Assembly: GCA_000012145.1 (NCBI GenBank)
Contig: CP000053.1
Coordinates: forward strand, 1,054,001-1,118,000
DNA: 64,000 nucleotides
Direction: 5' to 3'
DNA from: Rickettsia felis URRWXCal2
GTDB lineage: Bacteria; Pseudomonadota; Alphaproteobacteria; Rickettsiales; Rickettsiaceae
Part shown: piece after piece, positions 58,007 through 64,000 of the stretch
Layout: every line of letters begins with the position of its first letter
Numbering within the stretch: the stretch's first letter is position 1
Made by a program: the position numbers and the translations under genes
Notes under the pieces: model-generated
What the model saw: only the letters and a program-made list of their open reading frames with translations
What the model was told of the DNA's origin: nothing
Database searches by the model: none

Positions 58007-59328
58007 GAGTCTTCCCGATTAAGTGTGTAAACTTTTCCAAAAGCCTAGATTCTTTCGTCAAATTTTATTAAAAAATGAGCCATAGCCGCATTCCAATTTG
58101 GTATGGGCATGGACCATTTTTTGGTCATGTAATCAATTGCCAAATATAAGCTTTTAAAAACAGCATTATCATTTGGAAAAACACGTTTATTTTTTGTGAC
58201 TTTTCGGAGTTGACTATTAACAGATTCCACAGCATTTGTTGTATAAATTATTTTCCGTATTTCTTCAGGGTATCCTAAGAAAATCATTAAATTATCCCAG
58301 TGAACATACCAAGATTTAGCAATTTGAGGATATTGTTTATTCCATTTAGATTCAAAAGCCTCTAAAGCGGAAAGTGCTTCTTTTTCTGTGCTAGTGTATA
58401 AATAGGTTTTAAATCACCAGCAAGCTCTTTCCGGTCCTTATATGATACATATCGTAAACTATTTCTAATTTGATGTACAATACATAATTGATGCTCCGTC
58501 TTTGGAAAAACAGCACCTATAGCTTCAGACATACCATTAAGGTTATCGCTACATGCTATCAGTATGTCTTGTATACCTCTATTTTTCATCTCAGTAAAAT
58601 TTCCAAGCCAAAATTTAGCCCCTTCATTCTCACTGATCCATAATCCCAAAATATCTTTCCGCCCTTCTAAATCAATACCTAATGCAACATATACCGATTT
58701 ATTGATAATCCGTTTATCCTGACGTACTTTTACTATTAAACAATCAAAAAATACTATAGCATATACTGGATCTAATGGACGGCTTTGCCATAGCTTAACA
58801 TCCTCTATTATATCATCTGTGATTTGGCTAATTAAACTCTCGCTTACATCAGCTCCATATAACTCCTGAAGCTGTAATTTTATATCTGATAAACTCATAC
58901 CTTTAGCATACAAAGATAGTACTTTATCATCAAAACCATCAAGCCTTCTTTGACGCTTTGCTACTAATGATGGTGCAAAACTGCTATTTCTATCTCTTGG
59001 CACTTCAATCTCAACAGCACCATTCTTTGTAATCAGATTCTTTGTGTTATAACCATTACGTGAATTCTGAGCATCACTTTGATTGTACTTGCTATATCCT
59101 AAATGATTATTCATCTCAGACTGTAGAGCTCTCTACAAGACGCTTGGTTATTTCTTTTAATAAACCATCTTCCCTGAATAATATTGATACATCTGTATCA
59201 TTATTGATCAATAAATCTATCGCTTGTTCCATTGCAGCATTTTGTTTCTGTGTCATTGTAATTTCTCTTTTTGTTATATTTTCTTCTATACAACCTTTGA
59301 GAAATTTACACACTTATTTGGACAGTGC
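58007..59328 (-). mobile_element. IS256-type insertion sequence, copy 2 (inverted relative to copy 1)
   Basis: About 1.32 kb, same sequence as copy 1 apart from scattered differences such as a 2-base loss near 59148 and substitutions (AAATCACAAAAA versus AAAGTCACAAAAA region). Ends: GAGTCTTCCCGATTAAGTG at 58007 and CACTTATTTGGACAGTGC at 59328. Lies between the gene X remainder and a family E element beside gyrA. Confidence 0.88.
58045..59256 (-). pseudogene. IS256-family transposase, two frameshifts
   Basis: Same protein as in copy 1. It carries the shared AC-dinucleotide shift (frame change near 58390) plus a private loss of AG at GTAGAGAGCTC (about 59148; copy 1 reads GTAGAGAGAGCTC). The private defect separates the first ~37 residues from the rest. 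It is therefore more decayed than copy 1. Confidence 0.85.
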
Positions 59329-59342
59329 TAAAATGAACAGTA

Positions 59343-59470
59343 GTATACGAAGATCAACTTCAAAAAGAGCAAGGAATCCACAAGGCGAGGAGCGGAGCGT
59401 CTACTTAATACGTGAGCACCACAGCTCTTGTAGGATGACGTAGCCAATTTTTGAAGTTCATCAAGTATAC
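59343..59470. repeat. Family E-like palindromic element overlapping the gyrA stop
   Basis: GTATACGAAGATCAACTTCAAAAA (from 59343; two blocks GTATAC and AACTTCAAAAA) is mirrored by TTTTTGAAGTT...GTATAC ending at 59470. It shares GAGCAAGG near the left end and GACGTAGCCAATTTTT near the right end with the element at 57107. The right end encodes the last residues and stop of gyrA (VYT-stop). Confidence 0.75.
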
Positions 59471-62181
59471 ACCTCTTCTGCCTGCTCTAAATCTTCCTCT
59501 AATTCACTATCTTCTTCGCTTTCAGAAGTTTCAGCAATTAAAGAGACAGATACGACTTTTTCACCGTCATCTAGCTTAAATAGGATTACGCCGCTAGTGT
59601 TACGTCCCGTAATACGTACTGACTCAAGTTTACAGCGAATTAACTTACCGCTATTGGTGATCAGCATTAGCTCATCATCCATTTTAACCGGCATAACACC
59701 TACAACTAAACCGGTTTTGTCGTTAATATCCATATTGATTATACCGCTGCCGCCACGGTCAGTAATTCTATAGCCATAAGCCGAGCTTCTTTTACCAAAA
59801 CCGTTCTCTGTAACCGTCAAGATAAATTCTTCAGAATTTGCCATTTCTAAAATAGAATCTGCAGTCAAAGTTACACCTAACTCTTCAAGGTTAAACTCCT
59901 CACCTTTAGCAATCTCAAGCCTTTTTTCCCATGGCACTGTTAAATAGGCATCTCTATCCTCTTTTGTACTGCTAATGCCTTTAAGCACAGTCATAGAAAT
60001 TACGGAATCCTCCTTGGCAAGTTTCATACCTCGCACTCCGTCAGAAGTACGGCTCTTAATAACACGCAGCGATTCAACAGGAAATCTTAAAGCTTTACCG
60101 GCTTTGGTGGCAAGTAAAATATGCTCGTCTTCTTTACATGGTTTTACGTCTATTAATTTATCATCCTCATCAAGCCTAATAGCAATTTTACCGTTCGACT
60201 GAATTTTTTTGAAATCTAATAAATCGCTTCTTCTGATATTACCCTTGGCAGTTGCGAACATAATATTTAAATTATCCCACTCATCCTGATTTTCAGGTAA
60301 CGGCATAATATTTGTAATATGTTCATTTTCTTTCAACGGTAATATATTAACCATTGGTCTTCCCTTACCTTGCGGATTACTTAAAGGTAATTTATATAGT
60401 TTTAAACTATAAACCTGACCTATATTTGAGAAGAACAACATCGGAGTATGTGTACTACCGACAAAAACTTGCGTGGTAATATCCTCATCACGCATTGAAA
60501 GCCCTGATCTTCCTTTACCGCCTCGTTTTTGAGCCCTGTAACTACTTAGAGGCACTCGTTTTATATATCCTCCAAGAGTTACGGTTACTACCATCTCTTC
60601 ACGTTGAATTAAATCTTCTATATCTTGATCAAATTCGCCGAATTCAATTGAAGTAAGACGAGGAGTCGCAAATTCTTCTTTAACTTTAATTAGCTCTTCC
60701 TTTAAAATCTCAAGTAACCTTGTGCGAGAGCCAAGTATATTAAGGTACTCGGTAATTTCTGTAGCGAGGTTCTTTAAATCCTCTTCAAGCTTGTTTTTCT
60801 CCATAGCGGTTAGACGTTGTAGCCTCATCTCTAAGATTGCCTTAGCTTGCACCTCAGTAAAGCTACATTTGCCTTGCTCATTTAACATTGCTTTATCATC
60901 AACTAGCTTCACAAGCGGTAGAATATTTAACGCATCCCAGCTGCGTGCCATTAATTCTTGCTTAGCTGCATTCGGGTTATTTGAAGCTTTGATAATACGT
61001 ATTATTTCATCGATATTACTAACGGCAATGGTTAACCCTAGTAAAATATGTGCTCTATCTCTTGCTTTATTTAGCAAATATATAGTACGGTTAGTAATTA
61101 CCACTTCCCTAAAACTAACGAAAGCCGCAATTACTTCTTTCAAATTCATCACTTTCGGTAGCCCGTCTTTAAGAGCAAGCATAATAACACCGAAGCTAGT
61201 TTGTAGCTGCGTACATGCGTATATTTGATTTAAGACTACCTCAACAACTACGTCTTTCTTTAACTCAATAAAAATTCTTACACCGTTTTTATTCGATTCG
61301 TCACGTAAATCACTTATACCCTCAATACGTTTCTCTTTAACCATCTCAGCAATCTTTTCAACAAGCCTTGCTTTATTTACCATATAAGGTATTTCGGTAA
61401 TAATAATTGCTTGACGGCTATTACCGATATTCTCAATCTCGGCTCGACCTCGCATAATTATACTGCCTCTACCGGTAAGATATGCCGATCTAATACCGCT
61501 AATGCCTAAAATCATTGAACCTGTAGGAAAATCCGGTCCTTTAACAACTTCGAGTAAATCTAATATTTCTATATCGTTATTATCTATATATAAACAACAA
61601 GCATCGATAACCTCACCTAAATTGTGCGGAGGGATATTAGTTGCCATACCGACCGCAATACCTCCGCTACCGTTAACCAATAAATTAGGAAACATTGCAG
61701 GAAGTACGGAAGGCTCTTCTTCAGAACCATCGTAATTAGGGTTAAAGCTGACAGTCTCTTTATCGATATCCTCTACGAGCTTATGCGAAACTTTGGCCAT
61801 TCGAGATTCGGTATATCTCATTGCCGCCGCCGCATCACCGTCCATCGAGCCGAAATTACCTTGCCCGTCTACAAGCGGTAAACGCAAGGAAAAATCTTGT
61901 GCCATACGTACTAACGAGTCGTAAATAGCACTGTCACCGTGCGGATGGTATTTACCCATCACGTCACCGACTATTCTTGCAGATTTTCTATAAGGTTTGC
62001 TAGCATGATTACCGGCTTCATACATAGAATAGATAATTCGGCGATGCACCGGCTTTAAGCCGTCCCGAACATCCGGTATAGCTCTACTTACTATAACACT
62101 CATAGCATAATCAAGATAAGATACTTTCATCTCATCTTCGATATTTACCGGTACTAAATTAGAAAAATTTTGATCAGTCAC
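59461..62181 (-). CDS. gyrA: DNA gyrase subunit A
   Basis: Breakage-reunion subunit of gyrase. 906 residues: [25 protein letters not shown], quinolone region [21 protein letters not shown] (Ser and Asp at the E. coli 83 and 87 positions, the wild-type state), catalytic Tyr in [15 protein letters not shown] and the GyrA-box QKRGGKG in the C-terminal pinwheel. The acidic tail [17 protein letters not shown] ends in a palindromic element. Confidence 0.97.
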   Translation of the reverse strand: MTDQNFSNLVPVNIEDEMKVSYLDYAMSVIVSRAIPDVRDGLKPVHRRIIYSMYEAGNHASKPYRKSARIVGDVMGKYHPHGDSAIYDSLVRMAQDFSLRLPLVDGQGNFGSMDGDAAAAMRYTESRMAKVSHKLVEDIDKETVSFNPNYDGSEEEPSVLPAMFPNLLVNGSGGIAVGMATNIPPHNLGEVIDACCLYIDNNDIEILDLLEVVKGPDFPTGSMILGISGIRSAYLTGRGSIIMRGRAEIENIGNSRQAIIITEIPYMVNKARLVEKIAEMVKEKRIEGISDLRDESNKNGVRIFIELKKDVVVEVVLNQIYACTQLQTSFGVIMLALKDGLPKVMNLKEVIAAFVSFREVVITNRTIYLLNKARDRAHILLGLTIAVSNIDEIIRIIKASNNPNAAKQELMARSWDALNILPLVKLVDDKAMLNEQGKCSFTEVQAKAILEMRLQRLTAMEKNKLEEDLKNLATEITEYLNILGSRTRLLEILKEELIKVKEEFATPRLTSIEFGEFDQDIEDLIQREEMVVTVTLGGYIKRVPLSSYRAQKRGGKGRSGLSMRDEDITTQVFVGSTHTPMLFFSNIGQVYSLKLYKLPLSNPQGKGRPMVNILPLKENEHITNIMPLPENQDEWDNLNIMFATAKGNIRRSDLLDFKKIQSNGKIAIRLDEDDKLIDVKPCKEDEHILLATKAGKALRFPVESLRVIKSRTSDGVRGMKLAKEDSVISMTVLKGISSTKEDRDAYLTVPWEKRLEIAKGEEFNLEELGVTLTADSILEMANSEEFILTVTENGFGKRSSAYGYRITDRGGSGIINMDINDKTGLVVGVMPVKMDDELMLITNSGKLIRCKLESVRITGRNTSGVILFKLDDGEKVVSVSLIAETSESEEDSELEEDLEQAEEVYT

Positions 62182-62290
62182 GATTACTTAGCCTTAAATT
62201 TAATGAATTATATTTAATTATAGAGACATAATAAATTTCTTTCAAGGATTGCTTGTATTTATAATCGTGGCATTGTTTTAAGCTATCGAT

Positions 62291-62540
62291 GTCATTCCTG
62301 CGAAAGCAGGAATCTAGTACTTTTAGCTGTCACCCCGTGGTCAAGCCGGTCTTGTTGCATGGCTCGAAAAAAACGTACGATGTCATTCCCGCGTAGGCGG
62401 GAATCCAGCATAAAGCGAGATAAATCGAGCTTTTAATTTTAAAAACTTGCCGTATTTATGTTTTTTTACTGGATTCCCGCCTACGCGGGAATGACATAAA
62501 CAAGTCATACAACAAGCTCTTTAGTCACTTGCAATGACGG
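62291..62540. repeat. Nested and truncated repeats upstream of gyrA
   Basis: A left half of family B (GTCATTCCTGCGAAAGCAGG, 62291), a left half of family C (GTCACCCCGTGGTCAAGCC, about 62329), then a unit beginning TCTTGTTGCATGGCTCG and ending AGTCATACAACAAG, enclosing a full family B palindrome (62382-62496). A family A right arm (TTGCAATGACGG) ends it. It fills the gap before gyrA. Confidence 0.78.
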
Positions 62541-62604
62541 CATCAACCGTTTCTAGGCAATGATATAATCGTAAAAGTTAACAAACTTTATTTATATATT
62601 AGAA

Positions 62605-62877
62605 TTATTTTATACTTTCTAAATATAATGAACGCTCCTCTATTCTTTTTATATCATCTAATGTTACCGGTTCTTCTAACCTTTGTTTAAACTTAGCTCT
62701 CAATTTTTCTATAGTAAACTCAGCTCCATTTTGTGACAGACGTGAGGAGCGAAGCCTATAATAATAGGCGAAAGGGCGGACAACGAAGCACAAAGTGGGG
62801 ATCAGTTTACTATAATCTTTATTTTTTTTAGAAATTGGGAATATTTTAGATAATAATTTATTAGTTTTGTTGAACAT
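62605..62877 (-). CDS. Small protein of unknown function carrying an in-frame palindromic element
   Basis: 90 residues starting MFNKTNKLLSKIFPISKKNK with a GGGAG ribosome site. Residues about 24-55 (IPTLCFVVRPFAYYYRLRSS) are encoded by a ~104-bp Rickettsia-palindromic-element-like insert; the flanking parts (KNKDYSKL and EFTIEKLRAKFKQRLEEPV) would read through without it. The C-terminus EEPVTLDDIKRIEERSLYLE is helical and charged. No family recognised. It lies 44 bases after the structured RNA at 62921-63137, which may be its leader. Confidence 0.6.
   Translation of the reverse strand: MFNKTNKLLSKIFPISKKNKDYSKLIPTLCFVVRPFAYYYRLRSSRLSQNGAEFTIEKLRAKFKQRLEEPVTLDDIKRIEERSLYLESIK
62710..62813. 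repeat. Rickettsia palindromic element inside a coding frame
   Basis: Ends TATAGTAAACTCAGCTCC (62710) and GATCAGTTTACTATA (62813) are inverted; the centre has GCCTATAATAATAGGC, a second hairpin. It keeps the frame of the host ORF open on the minus strand, the hallmark of the in-gene RPE class described in Rickettsia. Which RPE number it belongs to cannot be settled by eye. Confidence 0.75.
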
Positions 62878-62920
62878 GTAATTGCTCCCGATTGATTAAA
62901 CTTAAATTGCTCAAGCTTTA

Positions 62921-63137
62921 ACCACCAAAGATTTTAACCTTGGGTGGTCGGGGCGTTCAAAGAACCGTCACAGAACAGTTATAATAGCTTTTAGGTTTAA
63001 AGTTTGCACTTTAACCCCTGAACATAGCTATTATCACCCCAACCATGACAAAGTTGAGGAGCATTTTTAAATGGATGATGCTAACCATCTGTGATAAAGG
63101 GCTTTGAAACCCCAGAATAACGTTACCGCTATTCTTG
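62921..63137 (-). ncRNA. Structured RNA with strong promoter, possible 6S-like RNA or mRNA leader
   Basis: On the minus strand the ~217 bases fold well. A 9-bp 5' hairpin AGAATAGCG-GTAA-CGTTATTCT has a GNRA loop; a long rod follows, made of AACTTTG/CAAGGTT, GGTTGGGG/CCCCGACC, GATAATAGCT/AGCTATTAT and GGTTAAAGT-GCAA-ACTTTAAACC with internal bulges. A competing 3' hairpin ACCACCCAAGG/CTTTGGTGGT could act as an end signal. A rod with internal loops and this length recall 6S RNA, but I cannot match conserved bases. It may instead be the 5' leader of the 62605-62877 gene. Confidence 0.5.
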
Positions 63138-63143
63138 CAAGAG

Positions 63144-63171
63144 ATTTTACTCAGTTTTTTTGAAATGTCAA
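63144..63171 (-). promoter_or_regulatory. Near-consensus sigma-70 promoter of the structured RNA
   Basis: Minus strand: TTGACA (63171-63166), 16-base spacer, TAAAAT (63149-63144). Transcription would begin near 63137, right at the first predicted hairpin. A full consensus -35 makes this the strongest promoter seen in the window. Confidence 0.7.
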
Positions 63172-63180
63172 TTAGCTATC

Positions 63181-63466
63181 GATGTTATTGTTGCGTGGAC
63201 CGAAAAACGCATTCGGTGTCATACCGTGGACAAGCCGGCGTTGTTGCATGGCTCCCTAATCGTCATTGCGAGCGACCGTAGGGAGTGCGGCAATCCAGAA
63301 AAAATAATAAAAAAAACGCTAAATTCAGCATTTTTTACTAGATTGCTTCGTCAATTACTTACGTAATTTCCTCGCAATGACGATGAAACCGAGCCATACA
63401 ACAAGGCCGGACAAGCCACGGGATGACAACAAAAAAACCGAGCCTATACACGCAGGCAATAACATC
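63181..63466. repeat. Four-level nested repeat upstream of the structured RNA
   Basis: The outer unit arms GATGTTATTGTTGCGTGGAC (63181) and CGCAGGCAATAACATC (end 63466) enclose a family C element (GTCATACCGTGGACAAGCC to CAAGCCACGGGATGAC). That is interrupted by a 172-bp unit (63237-63408; GGCGTTGTTGCATGGCT to AGCCATACAACAAGGCC), which encloses a family A palindrome. The 9-mer GGACAAGCC flanks the inner unit on both sides (63228-63236, 63409-63417). Confidence 0.85.
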
Positions 63467-63471
63467 CTAAT

Positions 63472-63642
63472 TTAGCCACCGCTAGCATTATCATCTACTA
63501 CACCCATTCTCTTCATCTGAATATAACTTCTTTCTAAATGTTCTATATTCGGAACAAGTAATAAATCTATTGGATTTATTTCCGTAGTACTAACAAAATA
63601 ATCATCATCGTCATCAGAAATAGTATCGTCTTGATAAATCAT
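63472..63642 (-). CDS. Small acidic protein, unknown function
   Basis: 56 residues, ATG at 63642 with AGGA eight bases upstream. It begins MIYQDDTISDDDDDYF, then STTEINPIDLLLVPNIEHLE and RSYIQMKRMGVVDD, ending NASGG. The clear ribosome site and non-repetitive coding sequence support a real gene, but I recognise no family. A palindromic unit ends 6 bases after its stop. Confidence 0.55.
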   Translation of the reverse strand: MIYQDDTISDDDDDYFVSTTEINPIDLLLVPNIEHLERSYIQMKRMGVVDDNASGG

Positions 63643-63743
63643 AATACATTTCCTATTTTAGTTTAATTGTAAAAAAATAATACTATTAATTGATAAAAAG
63701 TAAATATATTAATTTGGCGTTACTACATAAGAAATTAACTATA

Positions 63744-64000
63744 TTAACAAACCTCTATAGACTCAGAATTACCTATTAATATCCCGAAGCCTTCCCCTCC
63801 GTTATCATTATTATCATAATAATAATTAAAATCATTTTTAGGACAACACGGTTTAAATATAATATCTTTAGTAAGCCTTGTATTTATAGTAGCATGAAGT
63901 CCATTCGCCGAAGAAACTATTGCTCCATTACCTAAGCTATTATAATTTATATTAGAAAAATTTCCAAATTTGAGTGTATCACTGCCTGATACCGAACTAT
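63744..64000 (-). CDS. C-terminal end of an unrecognised protein (5' cut by window edge)
   Basis: The minus-strand frame is open from the right edge to TAA at 63744 (about 84 residues): SSVSGSDTLKFGNFSNINYN, GNGAIVSSANGLHATINTRL, then KDIIFKPCCPKNDFNYYYDN and GEGFGILIGNSESIEVC at the end. Short Gly/Asn/Ser-rich strands in the first half resemble beta-helix or autotransporter passenger repeats, but the visible part is too short to assign. The start is outside the window. Confidence 0.55.
   Translation of the reverse strand, partial: SSVSGSDTLKFGNFSNINYNSLGNGAIVSSANGLHATINTRLTKDIIFKPCCPKNDFNYYYDNNDNGGEGFGILIGNSESIEVC

Noticed and set aside
60722-61228. 168-codon ORF antisense to gyrA
   Set aside because: Shadow frame; composition and position follow gyrA codon structure.
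62921-63137. Structured RNA as tmRNA or RNase P RNA
   Set aside because: No tRNA-like TTCGA arm with CCA, no tag-coding frame, and none of the conserved RNase P core strings seen on either strand.
3800-63470. Palindromic repeats as a CRISPR array
   Set aside because: Repeats are dispersed, individually palindromic, of variable length and not separated by regular unique spacers; no cas genes present.

Overview
The window is AT-rich alphaproteobacterial chromosome and almost certainly Rickettsia. The reasons are the gene content (petABC, icd, pdhAB, a murC-murB-ddlB-ftsQ-ftsA cluster, cycM, ctaA, scattered mrp genes, pleD), the reductive pseudogenes, and a very high density of short palindromic repeats between and inside genes. 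The repeat load and IS copies suggest a spotted-fever-group or related species. No species can be named from the sequence alone.

Layout. 1-3.7 kb: cpoB (5' cut by the window edge), a YfgM-like gene, a BamB-like lipoprotein, rplM-rpsI. 4-7.4 kb: tRNA-Met(CAT), a VanX-type dipeptidase, phhB, a 19-codon gene fragment, IS256-type copy 1, tRNA-Asn(GTT). 7.5-14.2 kb: lepA, prfB with its programmed frameshift, a YhcG-type nuclease, a DUF218 protein, two small heat-shock genes, a holin-like gene. 14.4-21.7 kb: the bc1 operon (petA, petB, petC, interrupted by a GIY-YIG gene between petB and petC), ccmB, two Mrp antiporter genes, icd. 21.9-36 kb: skp, a frameshifted HAD gene, typA, pdhA-pdhB, xthA, a serine hydrolase, rluC, ctaA, rne, a frameshifted MFS transporter. 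36.2-41.2 kb: lpxC, a membrane protein of unknown function, cycM, nfeD, and a large protein with a clan-CD-like His/Cys pair. 41.4-47.4 kb: cell-wall and division genes. 47.5-57 kb: an EAL phosphodiesterase, bolA, a UbiK-like gene, a broken Rpn nuclease, emrA, pssA-psd, a degenerate SuhB homologue, efp, pleD, rppH. 57-64 kb: the large remainder of a gene split by the IS, inverted IS copy 2, gyrA, a small gene carrying an in-frame palindromic element, a structured RNA with a strong promoter, a small acidic ORF, and a gene running off the right edge.

Functional links: respiration (petABC, cycM, ctaA, ccmB, icd, pdhAB), envelope building (lpxC, skp, BamB-like, CpoB, pssA/psd, mur/fts), translation (rplM, rpsI, lepA, prfB, efp, typA, rluC), and a compact cyclic-di-GMP pair (PleD and EAL).

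Most notable signals. (1) The two inverted IS copies appear to have mediated a ~51 kb inversion: the start of one gene lies left of copy 1, its in-frame remainder lies beside copy 2, and the IS flanks match only when swapped. (2) Several ~164-174 bp units with conserved terminal inverted repeats and 7-9 bp direct duplications are inserted inside other palindromes, in places three or four levels deep. (3) A ~217-nt structured RNA lies behind a near-consensus promoter. (4) A 572-residue protein has a caspase-like His-Gly/Cys pair at its N-terminus. All product names come from reading sequence and motifs; no search was run.
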